Source: Rotaria macrura (taxonomy: Eukaryota; Rotifera; Eurotatoria; Philodinida; Philodinidae). From it: DNA of 64,000 nt. The translations under genes were made by a program, and so were the position numbers. The DNA is taken from positions 1-64,000 of the forward strand of contig OENT01000458.1 of NCBI GenBank assembly GCA_900239685.1. The letters run 5' to 3'. Below the pieces are notes generated by a model. The model was not told the origin of the DNA. It saw nothing but the letters and a program-made list of their open reading frames with translations, and searched no databases. Below, in pieces: positions 52,826 through 62,783 of this stretch. Each line of letters starts with the position of its first letter. Position 1 is the first letter of the stretch.

Positions 52826-53470
52826 AGAAAAATGATAAGAATAGCCGATGAATATAGTATGATGATAACTAATTGTATATAAATTTTCTTATCTCAGTTT
52901 GTGCTTCTCTTTCGAGAGTGTAAAAAAGAATACGAAAAGAGATAGTTATTTGAATCATTTGAAAAAAAAATCTTCCCTTCTAAATGAAGAGAGATGTAGT
53001 GCAATATACGATTATGATAAAAAATGAAAGATGAGAAATTTTTATGTTTGAGCTTTATGAATATTTCACACACAAACGATCAAGAAATCACACGACGAGA
53101 AATTACGATCGCTACTAACTCTAACGTCGATGATATAGATAAACAGTCTGTTCTATCCCTTTTCCCCATGAATATCCACACAAGGACAAACCCATACTAG
53201 ATTAATATGACATCATGCTGAGTGTAAATAAGTTTACTTCATACAAGAGAGAAGACTTATTTTATGTATTAATATCTAGAAGAACGAAATATCAGTTTCC
53301 AATTTCCATGCATGCGTACAGATACGTTGCTGATTTTCAAAAACATAAAAGCCCGAAAATCAACAGCTGAAATGAAAAAATAAGCGCTTGATTGTCTACA
53401 ACAAAAGCGCAATCCAAATGATTTCACTAGGAGATAATTTCAAATACACAGTTGATATATAAAGTATGTT
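52826..53470. other. Spacer between GH88 and GTPase genes
   Basis: 645 bases between two genes in the same direction. It should hold the GH88 promoter (TATA-like string near 52873-52880 on the minus strand) and the 3' UTR of the GTPase gene. Confidence 0.4.
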
Positions 53471-56400
53471 TCAAATTTTTTGTGCATCATATTCATATTC
53501 TTCAATCATCTTTCGTTGTTGTAGTTTAACAGCTGCCAATTGTTCGTGAACAACAGGATAATGACTGATGTCTTCAATCAATTTATAGATCGACGGCAGA
53601 TCCATAATAGGGTTATTCGATTCCATTTTTCTTGTATAATCCTTTTCAAGTTTTGATAATTTTTGCAATAATAGTCTATTGAAATCGTTGGATTTTTGAA
53701 TTTTACAAATATAGGTTTCTTCGGCAATCATTTCTATTAAACCATTCAAAAAGGGATCATCTTTTGTGGAACAAGCTGTATGAATAAGAAAATGTGCAAA
53801 TGATGCACTTGCTTCATTTAATACATTTAGTGTATCAACCATCTTTTGTTGAACACTACTGTTAACGAAATTCGAGCATCTCAATTCTAGAACATATTCC
53901 AATGGAACATGTTGTGTATGAGGACAGGAACACGTAAGGCATGTTCCTTGTATTTCATGTAAACGAATTGTGAGCGTCCAAAAATTTCCCACTTGTAAGA
54001 GATCACCTTTGCAAGAAAGACAACGAGTAACACTGGGATGTACAGGTTTTGTATTTAGTTCAATACATTCACTCGACAGATTATTTTCCTTAAGGATAAT
54101 ATTTCGCAGACTATTTCTCATTGTTTCTAAAATCGGTCGAAGTAGATAATAGATTTGGAACTGAGCATCTTTCATCGATTGCCAGCCCTTCTCTATACGA
54201 TAAACCTTGAGATCTTGATTTATATGATCAATCAAACGATTCGATTCTTTTACTGATACTGACCAGCTTCTTGCATATTCTTCTTTCTCTTCGTCACCGA
54301 ATTTGATTTCGTTCTTTAATGCAACTAAATATCGAAACGATTCACTATCGAAACAGAATGTGTTCGCTTTCTTAAAATCGATATCGTCCATCGATGATGA
54401 CTCGAGCATCGCTGTCAATATTGGAGCTGTATTTCCAGGTGTGTAAAAGGTTGAACGAGCGTTTGTAAAACAGAAGGTAACGTTTTTACGAACAGCTGGT
54501 GCAAGCAGAGAAAACAAATCATTCAAACATGTACGGAAAAAAATATTGAGTCGTGACGAATTCGGTTTAAGAAGAAAACAAATAGCATTTATATGTTTGA
54601 GGTTATTGATATACTGTAGAATATGTTTCATATTTTGTTCGTCTTGATCGATACCACGAGTATCACCGAAACCCGGTGTATCGATGATGCGAACTTTTTT
54701 TCCTGTCGTACTGTTATCCGGCTTGAGATTGAATACGTAAGATCTACAACGTTGTGTAACCGATTGACCGACAGAATTAAAATTTTCATTTTGAAAACGA
54801 TCGACTTCGCCGAACTTGACCAAAGTCTCTTGAAAATCTTCGCCGACTGTCATTATGAACGAGACTGGAATAATGACAATGGGTTCATTCTGTTCAGCTT
54901 GTTGAAGTGAGTTGAATGTAAGATAATTGGCGAAAGCATTGATGAAAGTCGATTTGCCAACGCCGGATTCACCAAGTAGAAGTATATTTGTAGTCTCTTC
55001 ATTCAATTTTAACGATTCTGCAGCTTGTGGCAATATTAAGGGAGTCGGAGGATTACTGACTACAGTAGATTCAGTCTTTTTCGGATGTTTAGTACCAGAA
55101 GCGATATCGGTCAATGGCAACAGCACCATTTCTTTCAGTGGAAACGAACAATATGAAAAATCGACATAGGTGGGACGAACCGCCGAATTAGATTTATGTT
55201 TATCGAGTAATGTTTGTCGTAGCTCTTTAAATTTGGAAGGATTGCAATCATTCAGAGTATCTTTGGAACAAAGGATGCATTGGCGATCATCATTTTTAAT
55301 AAGCTTCTGCTCAACTGTTTTCATGCTATCTTTTTCACTGAAGTTATAGTCAGCTGCATCTTCATATTGAATATGTTTTTGTCGTAGATCTGTTATTAAA
55401 TGTCCTTTTTTTTCCAAGTCATATACATTCTGAATGAATTGATTGATATCACCTTTTAGTGATTTTGGTACATTTTCTAGAAGCGCTGGATTACTTTTTT
55501 TTGTCTGTCCCGTGCCGCTACGTGCTTCTATCACTGAGTTAGTAAAACGTTGTAAATCGCACGTATACGAATCTTTCAGTTTAGACCAGTTATTGTTGGC
55601 CTTCTTAAGTTTGTGACAGATATGTCCACTTAATAGTTTGGTTATATTTTCATGGAGTGATGCATCTCCATATCTGATTGAATTTCTTAATTCATTCAAA
55701 TATTGTTCGATTTCATTTTGAAATGATGACGACGAATCTCTGTAGCTTTTAGCTGGTCTCAAAAGTAAAGGATACAACGATTTAAACTTTATTTTTTCTT
55801 CCCGAGGTATTAAAGTTGGGATCAGACGAAATTTATAACTCAATGAATAACGAAAATCCGAATCCTGTTTGATTCTATTGACTGCTAGAAACACGCCAAA
55901 AACATTATCGAGAGTAGTTAAAGACGGTACATTTGAATAAACTTTTGTATCGAGGAGTTTTTGAAGTAAATTATTTTCGTTCGGCTGAAGAGTTAAATTC
56001 GTATCGTTTTGTCTTCGAAGACTATTTCGAATTTTTTCTAGTAGATTATCAATTTCATCTTTAACGTCATTATCTTCTGGTAGCTTTAGAACGATAATAA
56101 CATCAATGCCAAAGTTTACTGCTGTGATCATATGAGTAGCTTTAAGTTGAAGGTTCCATACACTTACGGTCTTTCCGAGATGTATATCTTTTTCCATAAA
56201 TTCTTCAGTTCTGTGAATCACAGAATAATAGAGGAAACGAGTATCCTGGTCAATACGATGGGGATAGTTAAGTACTTGAGCTATTCCGGATCTTTCCGTT
56301 AGATTTAACAGTAAACTCAATCGTAACTCCGGTTCAATGCCAATAGACTGGAGAATATTAAAGTTGGAGTCCGTAGTGCTGTATATTAGATTACATTTGG

Positions 56401-56545
56401 GTAGTTTTGCAACTTTGAACTGTTTTACACGGCAGTTTGTACTTGTTTTATCAATTAATCGATCTCGAGTAGCATCATACAGAGACGCGAGACATCCAGC
56501 AGGATTGATAGCTCTACGTTCTATGATTGTGTCTGGTTTAGGCAT
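53471..56545 (-). CDS. Multi-domain P-loop GTPase with SNTX/MACPF-like N-terminus
   Basis: A single open frame of 1024 residues from the ATG at 56545; the frame extends to 56563 only through a TTG. Residues ~15-260 resemble the N-terminal MACPF/CDC-like domain of SNTX-family proteins: an ASLYDATRDRLI motif and a KATHMITAVNFGIDVIIVLK segment. A helical region (~270-500) follows. The G domain has P-loop GESGVGKST (~525), DTPGFGDTRG (~620) and a TNAR segment at the G4 position, closest in style to AIG1/GIMAP or septin-like GTPases. The C-terminus has CLSC and CLTCSCPHTQH, a likely zinc site, then helices. The exon follows an acceptor-like TTCTGTTTAG. The GTPase call is firm; the SNTX-like call rests on motif recognition. 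Most SNTX-superfamily proteins are not venom components, so this is not called a toxin. A membrane-acting or defensive role is inference. Confidence 0.8.
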   Translation of the reverse strand: MPKPDTIIERRAINPAGCLASLYDATRDRLIDKTSTNCRVKQFKVAKLPKCNLIYSTTDSNFNILQSIGIEPELRLSLLLNLTERSGIAQVLNYPHRIDQDTRFLYYSVIHRTEEFMEKDIHLGKTVSVWNLQLKATHMITAVNFGIDVIIVLKLPEDNDVKDEIDNLLEKIRNSLRRQNDTNLTLQPNENNLLQKLLDTKVYSNVPSLTTLDNVFGVFLAVNRIKQDSDFRYSLSYKFRLIPTLIPREEKIKFKSLYPLLLRPAKSYRDSSSSFQNEIEQYLNELRNSIRYGDASLHENITKLLSGHICHKLKKANNNWSKLKDSYTCDLQRFTNSVIEARSGTGQTKKSNPALLENVPKSLKGDINQFIQNVYDLEKKGHLITDLRQKHIQYEDAADYNFSEKDSMKTVEQKLIKNDDRQCILCSKDTLNDCNPSKFKELRQTLLDKHKSNSAVRPTYVDFSYCSFPLKEMVLLPLTDIASGTKHPKKTESTVVSNPPTPLILPQAAESLKLNEETTNILLLGESGVGKSTFINAFANYLTFNSLQQAEQNEPIVIIPVSFIMTVGEDFQETLVKFGEVDRFQNENFNSVGQSVTQRCRSYVFNLKPDNSTTGKKVRIIDTPGFGDTRGIDQDEQNMKHILQYINNLKHINAICFLLKPNSSRLNIFFRTCLNDLFSLLAPAVRKNVTFCFTNARSTFYTPGNTAPILTAMLESSSMDDIDFKKANTFCFDSESFRYLVALKNEIKFGDEEKEEYARSWSVSVKESNRLIDHINQDLKVYRIEKGWQSMKDAQFQIYYLLRPILETMRNSLRNIILKENNLSSECIELNTKPVHPSVTRCLSCKGDLLQVGNFWTLTIRLHEIQGTCLTCSCPHTQHVPLEYVLELRCSNFVNSSVQQKMVDTLNVLNEASASFAHFLIHTACSTKDDPFLNGLIEMIAEETYICKIQKSNDFNRLLLQKLSKLEKDYTRKMESNNPIMDLPSIYKLIEDISHYPVVHEQLAAVKLQQRKMIEEYEYDAQKI

Positions 56546-58247
56546 CGTCTTTCGTTCAATCAATACTTATCACTAAACAGAACAAAAAATCACACTCACT
56601 TACATCCTGTGGGAAGAAGAATGTAGGAAAGCGGCTTGGTTCAATTGAACGAGAAGGAAAAATATACGTGTGAATTAAGATGTCGTGCTAAGGCTGCGAA
56701 GTTCAAGCGTGCATTCCCGTTTTGATTACTTCCGAAAAATACTATAGATTTCTCTGAAATAATTCTCAAAATTTTCCCAGTTGACTCATTGAATCTATTA
56801 ATAAAGGAAAGAGAAAAATAAACTTTGAAAAATATTCTCACATAGGAATACAAAGCCGTTAACGTAATGCTTTCGAAGGTAAAATTTTTTTAACAAGCTA
56901 GTCGTTGTAACCGATCCCCTAAACAAAATATGATTTCTCATTAAATAATTTGATAGCTTTTAGTTAATAATATTTTAATGAGTCAAAATTCCTGTCATGA
57001 TCTGTGATTGAAAATATGAATTCCAAATTTTTATCCTTTATATTTCAACACTCCTTTCAGATTGTGTTTCAAGAAAGATTTTTTCCCTACGAAAAGAATA
57101 ATTAATACTAACTTGTGTTAACATATCATTTCTATTTTTTAATTTCCAATTGGCTATTCTTAAAACTATTGGGAAAAAGATTTTGCAATCGGAAGAAAGT
57201 TGGAAGTTTTTTTAAACGATATGGAACCAAATGCTTCTAAAAAGTTTCGATAGAAAAATAAAAGACGTCATCACTTTTTCTCTTATTACATACATTTACA
57301 GTCATTTTTTTGACAACATTACACTGTGAATTTTGAATGAGAATTTGCTGCAAAATAATCTATTCAATCTATGCAACACGTGTTTTATGCGTGTTTTCTA
57401 CGCATGGGAAGAAGAAGAAAGAAAGAACATCAAGCTACACGCAAATTATTTCGTTTTTTCTTTTCGCTGAAACTTTTGTCGAAGACAAAACATCGACGTT
57501 TTCTTCGGCAAAGAAAGTGAAAGAGTATTCATCTTTGATCAAATGTGCACGAAGTAATGTGCAACTATTATTATTGGGCATAAAAGAACAAATCTATGAT
57601 GAGCTGAAGAAGGTGCCCGATATAAAAACTATATACTAAAAATAACCTATTAAGTTTATAAATCGTCTCATATATTATTTACAAGTAGCTCATCATTTTT
57701 TACCTCAAAAAGTACTTCCTGTCATGCAATTTTTCCCACATTAACGTAGCAACATGGCATGAGTCGTGCTGAAACGTTCGATCGCAATTCTATCCCAAAA
57801 CTTTCAAATATGAATTCAATGACCTTTGTCTAATCGCGGAAGACTGAGATCTAAAAACCTACGATACTCCTCAGTTAGTTCGTCAAGCCTTTTTCGATAC
57901 CCAATCCCCGATGTAAGAACACAGCCATGGTTCTACTTGTGATTCGATTATATGAGTATACGCAGTTTTATCGTCTTACTATCGAGCATGCAAGGCAATC
58001 TGGCCATTTATTTGAACTGCTTAACATTGAATTGAACTGGTGTCGAGACGAAAATGGTGACTCTTTCCAGTCTAACTACACGGCGAGTCATGATGGTTCT
58101 TTACCCTCAAGTTTATTTTAACCTTTTGCATAGCTTTCCATTTATCAAAAAATTATAACTTATTATCAATTAAAATTTATTCCTCCAAAGTGTCAAGACA
58201 GTATTCAAAGATTTTCGACGCAAAAAAAATATATCCATCTTCCAAGA
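56546..58247. other. Spacer upstream of the intact GTPase gene
   Basis: Contains splice-like signals just before the ATG (CCCACAG near 56610, GTAAGT near 56600, TGTTTAG near 56575) that may define a 5' UTR intron. A plus-strand frame at 57337-57639 ends in helix-like sequence (LLLLGIKEQIYDELKKV), but I could not place it in a gene. Confidence 0.3.
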
Positions 58248-59178
58248 TTAAAAAATAACTTCATGTTGTTTCATCATTTCTTTCTGTCCTTCTTCGAGAA
58301 CCAGCATCTGATCATGAATCTCACGATAATTCAGAATCATCTTCATATTTTCATAAACAACATCCAACTCATGACTGGAAGCTACATCGCGCATTCGTTG
58401 TACATATTCATGCTGACCCTTTTCCAATTCACTGATCAACTTCATATTCATCTCGTTTGGTCTATGCTGAGCACAAATCTCCTTTTCTTGTCGAATCATG
58501 TCCAGGAAACCGAGCATGAAAGAATCGCTTTGTGTACAACGCGCCGTATGAATAAGAAAATAAGAAAGCTCAGCGCTTGCCAAGTATAGTCGACGTAACA
58601 TTTCGTACATCTCTTCAAGATGATAGTTGGAAGGAGATTTTCTCAACCGATATTCCAATATGTAATCAATCGGAACATGTCGACTACGATCACATGAACA
58701 CGTTTTGCATTTATTGTGGAACAAATGTGGACGATCTGATGTGATCCAAAAACGAGCGATGCTGATCGTGGGACTTTTACATAATTCACAAGTGGCAGTT
58801 GGAGAGAGAGTAGGTTTTGGACATAGAACAATTGATACGTCCGAAAGATCCATAGTAGATAAGACTATGTTTCGCATAATGTTTCTGATTGTTTCTAGTA
58901 TCGGTCGAAGTAGATAATAGATTTGGAACTGAGCATGTTTCATCGATTGCCAGCCGTTTTCTATACGATACACCTTGAGATCTTGCTTTATATAATCAAT
59001 CAAACGATTCGATTCTTTTACTGATACTGACCAGCTTCTTGCATATTCTTCTTTCTCTTCGTCACCGAATTTGATTTCGTTCTTTAGTGCAACTAAATAT
59101 CGAAACGATTCACTATCGAAACAGAATGTGTTCGCTTTCTTAAAATCGATATCGTCCATCGATGATGACTCGAGCATA
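58248..59178 (-). pseudogene. C-terminal fragment of a GTPase paralogue
   Basis: Continues the broken copy at 59345-59755. The first ~95 residues, from MLESSSMDD to YYLLRPILET, are almost identical to the intact gene (compare 54121-54430). After that the protein diverges strongly but keeps the same architecture, including CELCKS and CKTCSCDRSRH in place of the intact gene's Cys/His module. The frame is open to a stop at 58248. Its apparent start at 59255 is made of inserted transposon sequence, so the ORF has no native N-terminus and no G domain. Confidence 0.8.
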
Positions 59179-59344
59179 TAGGGATGCACTTTCAAGCATA
59201 TTGTTAAGATCGGTGAGAGCCGTTCAGCTGATGAAGAACCTCCGGTGAAGATCAAATTCTTATATTATTCAGACGAATCTCTGTTAACATAAATCAGCCA
59301 TACTAATACATCTGCTTCACCGTTTTCTCACCGATGCATCCCTA
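59177..59344. mobile_element. ~167 bp MITE inserted in the GTPase paralogue
   Basis: TAGGGATGCA (59179-59188) is exactly inverted as TGCATCCCTA (59335-59344), and TCGGTGAGA inside pairs with TCTCACCGA. The intact GTPase gene supplies an empty site: its sequence is continuous (CTCGAGCATCGCTGTC) where this copy has CTCGAGCA before and CTCACACATCGTTGTC after the element. The flanking 8-mers CTCGAGCA and CTCACACA look like a diverged hAT-type target duplication. The insertion destroyed the reading frame. Confidence 0.8.
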
Positions 59345-59755
59345 CTCACACATCGTTGTCAGTAGTGAAGCTGCATTTCCTGGTGTTTAAAAAGTTGAAT
59401 GAGCGTTTGAAAAACAGAATATAGTGTTTTTATGAGGGGCCGGTGAGCAAAGAAAACAAATAGCATGTAAATATTTGAGCTTATTAATACATTGTAGAAT
59501 GTGTTTCATTTTGTGTTCGTCTTGATTGATAACACGTGTATTACCAAAACCCGGTGTATTGATGAGGCGAATTGCTCTGTTTGTCATACTGTTATCCAGC
59601 TTGAGATTAAATACGTAAGATCTACAACTTCGTGTAACCGTTTTCTGGACAGTGTTGAATTCTTCATTAGGATAATGGGCAACTTATTCGAATTTCACGA
59701 TGCGTACATAATAATTGTGACCGATCTTCATCATGAACAAAACTAGAATAATGCT
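59345..59755 (-). pseudogene. Decayed G-domain fragment of a GTPase paralogue
   Basis: The minus strand matches the intact gene from just after the P-loop through the G3 region. It has an in-frame stop near 59690, NTPGFGNTRV in place of DTPGFGDTRG (the G3 aspartate is lost), and a deletion of about 25 residues before the G4 segment. It ends in a stop just before the MITE at 59344. It cannot make a working GTPase. Confidence 0.8.
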
Positions 59756-59905
59756 TATAGTTTGATCATGTGCAGCCCATTCTGTATCCACATCTGAGGA
59801 TATTTCGTTGGCAAAAAAACAATGATCATCTAATAATCAATACGTTCAGCGGTAGTTCTACGCCACACTAATCAGTCTTCCAGCTGGGAAGCTTTCCATA
59901 AATCG

Positions 59906-60472
59906 AGGGGTGCAACAAATCCAAGGCCTTGGGATTTGGTGCAAATAGATTTGGATTTGTTCTCGACTGAGATTCGGATTTGGGTTTGACTTTGGTTCTG
60001 TTCCTAAATTATCCAAATCTGATGGAAATTTTCAAGATAATGTCTCAGAAGGAAGAAAAAAAAACTCAAATCTTAAAGGTTGATACAAAATAGTTTAGAT
60101 TTGGGATTTTGTCTGTATCATTATGGTTAGGTTTTGGGTGGGGTTTGGGATTAGGATTTGGTATTGAGATTTGGTTTCAGTGTAATACGACTACAAAGTA
60201 TGACTCATGCTCGATTCAAAACAAATCCAAAATCCATATCGAAGACCCAAATCCAAGTCCAAACCCCAAATCCCAAACATATAACCAATTCTGAATCCCA
60301 AATCTAAGCTGAAAAACGTACATAAACAATCCTGTGATCCAAATCTAGGCGAAATTCGCAGCTAGGAACTCAGTTCTAACCATACCACAAATCTGGAAAC
60401 CAAATCCAGGTCTAAACCTCAGAGATGTGGTGACGAATCCCAAATCCATTCAAGATTTGTTGCACCTATACC
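59906..60472. mobile_element. ~567 bp foldback element with GGATTTG/CAAATCC arms
   Basis: GGTGCAACAAAT (59909-59920) is inverted as ATTTGTTGCACC (60455-60466). The left half is packed with GGATTTG-like units and the right half with their complement (CCAAATCC), so the element forms one long imperfect hairpin. Direct repeats TAAATCG (59899-59905 and 60473-60479; 8-mers ATAAATCG/CTAAATCG) flank it, fitting a hAT-type 8-base duplication with one mismatch. It lies between two fragments of the GTPase paralogues. Confidence 0.75.
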
Positions 60473-60479
60473 TAAATCG

Positions 60480-61690
60480 AAGAAAACCAGAGCAACCATC
60501 TAAAAAGACCTGTGTAACGTGTTTGATTCATTTTTATTGAGGAAGGTCCTGGGGAATTCATTAATTGTATAATATCAGTAAATCTCTTCCTGGATATGGT
60601 ACAATATGGTTTTCTTTTTGTGAGTTTTCGGTCATTAATGGAACTGGTCTCAGTTTTTCATGACCGGTACTGGCACCACTTCAGAAAAGGATGACCAGAT
60701 CGGTCTACTGGCAGTAGATCAGTTGTCAAAATGAAATAATGCATCACATGGAAATTCCACGAGTTACCAAATTATTGCATACGGCAGAAGTAGGAATGTC
60801 ACCGTTATACTAACGTTGAAACTAATCAGCTTATGAAGAATTTACGGTGATTATTGATGTATAGCTCTGCTACTGACTGCTCCTAGTAGAAAGATGTCTG
60901 AATAATATAAAAAATGATGATTACTGTGAATTTTTAACGCCTTCACTGGCTCCACTTTTCTCAACGATGATGTTAGAAAGTGCAATACCTTTCTAGTCCC
61001 ATTGTGAAATCTGTTATATGACAACATTCAATAGGTGGCCTTATTTTGAGATATCATATCGGTATAGCGAAAGGCTTTTTCATTGACGTTTGTGAAAATC
61101 AGCGTCCTAGGAAACCTCTGAAATTAATAATTCCTTCATTATAGGACAAGTATAGTGTCAATCTTTATCAAACAGTTATTTTTGAATCAATACCCTCTCT
61201 CTCTCTCTTAGAGACCCTTTGGTTCCTACAATAGAAGAACCTGACTTTTCTATAATGTTAATATGTATTCCGTTGATCGTGTCACGGGCATCATGTCTGA
61301 TACTACTCCATTCTGCAACTTTTAAGTAAAAATACTTTTTAGAAAACCAAGCATTTGAAACGGTTTCAGATAGGTGCCGATTTCATACATGGTTCTGGGT
61401 TATTTTCATTTTCATTTTCATTTATAATTTTTAGTCTGTTCGTGAAGGACTTTGTACAGAATATATTGCAATTTCAATTGAGCCAATTGAAGCTATATGA
61501 GCTTATATTTTGACAAACATAATCTATCTTTACAGAGTAAAATTATCGCATAATAGGTGTGAATCGGGAAGCACGAAGTTCGTTCTAAAATATACTCCAT
61601 CTGACGTCGAAAGATTGGCAATAGTTTTCTGCATCAGAAAAAATACTTCTGGTAGAAATCTCTTCGCAGGTGGATTTTTGTCCTTGTACA
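60480..61690. other. Spacer between GTPase pseudogene fragments
   Basis: No gene recognised. A (CT)n microsatellite lies at 61193-61208. The segment separates two pseudogene pieces that overlap in homology, so it may include the boundary between two former gene copies. Confidence 0.35.
61193..61208. repeat. (CT)n microsatellite
   Basis: Uninterrupted CT alternation over ~16 bases. Confidence 0.8.
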
Positions 61691-61699
61691 TTCCCGTCC

Positions 61700-61975
61700 T
61701 TTTCATGATGAAAACAATTAAATAACCGAGTTCGACAACTTGTTGTTAAAAATTGTCACGGATCGTCATCATTCGGGAGCCTGAAATGATCATGATGAGT
61801 TTATTATTTGCTGCCTGTTCAAGTGAGTTAAGTGTGAGATGATTGGTGAAAGCGTTGATGAACTGCGACTTTGTCACGTCAGAGACAGGAAGAAGAAGAG
61901 TACTAGTGGTCTCTTGATATAGGAGAGAAGTTACCGTTACTTCACTAGGTTGCTGCGGCAACGGAAGAAGTTATT
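61700..61975 (-). pseudogene. P-loop-region fragment of a GTPase paralogue, P-loop lost
   Basis: The minus-strand frame 61746-61961 aligns with the start of the G domain in the intact gene: SQFINAFTNHLTLNSLEQA against STFINAFANYLTFNSLQQA. The nucleotide-binding loop has decayed from GESGVGKST to PVSDVTKSQ, losing all three glycines. A stop follows at the position of DF-QETLV, and similarity continues weakly to about 61700. It overlaps in homology with the fragment at 59345-59755 by ~15-25 residues, so the two probably come from different copies. Confidence 0.75.
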
Positions 61976-62783
61976 AGTTACTTTTTTTCTGGCAACTTCT
62001 TCAAATGGCTGATTATGAATTTATCTGATGGAATTTTATCAAACGAGTAATTTTTACTTTCGAAGTTACTAGTTACACTAAGATAAAATCTGTTACATCA
62101 GTCATAATTTGTAACACAATGCAGGGCACATTTTTGTACGATACAATCTGAAACGGTGGTTCTAATCTTGTAGACAGCGTATTTTTACATTTCTTTTGTA
62201 AATGTATATTATATACAATACTTTCAATTCCATTCACTTTTAATTATAATGAATTCTAAAGTAAGTCAGATCTTGGCATATGTCTGACCTTAAACTAGCT
62301 CGATCTCCACCAGACTTCTCTGGAAAATTCTTTCTCCCCCTTGGGTCGAGATCAGTACATTTTCGATTTATCGATTATCGAGAAGGCATGTGGAAAAAAC
62401 TAAGTTAGAAACAATATATTACATCTCTTCAACTGTGTGGCTTAATTTGTTGCTGTTTCACAAAATCAAAGGGCATGCACATGAATTGACAAAACACGAC
62501 ACTTTCTAATTATGACACACTTTCATGTTGAGGATACCCCGATACTATAACTAACTAAAGATAATGTGGCATATTTTATGTCAATGTGGGTAACTGGTGA
62601 TTGGTTTTTTGTTACCATTTAACTTGTATATTTTATTTGTTTATATATTGGCAATATTGGATCAAATTAACTTATAACTCATCGTTTGAGGAAGTTATCC
62701 CAAAGAAGCAAACAGTAAAGTAATGAGTTGATAATGGTGAATTTCCATCTTCACTATTGACTCAATTGCAACGGCTGTATAGG
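61976..62783. other. ~0.8 kb insertion between paralogue fragments
   Basis: The intact gene is continuous here, so this segment is extra. It has paired strings such as AGTTATTAGTTAC and AAGTTACTAGTTAC near its left end, and GCAACGG at both borders (about 61955 and 62768). It is probably a transposon remnant; terminal repeats are not clear enough to classify it. Confidence 0.4.

Noticed and set aside
56564..56605. 31-base intron just upstream of the GTPase ATG (GTAAGT to TGTTTAG)
   Set aside because: Both signals look good, but 31 bases is well below the 56-71 base short introns seen elsewhere in the window, so it is not called.
57337..57639. Plus-strand frame ending in a helix-like segment (LLLLGIKEQIYDELKKV)
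   Set aside because: It faintly resembles parts of rotifer TPR/ADP-ribosyltransferase proteins, but it is short, has no splice support and stops immediately. Too weak to call.
58248..59255. Independent 335-residue gene starting at 59255
   Set aside because: The first ~26 residues are encoded by the inserted MITE; homology begins only at 59178, so this is a pseudogene fragment.
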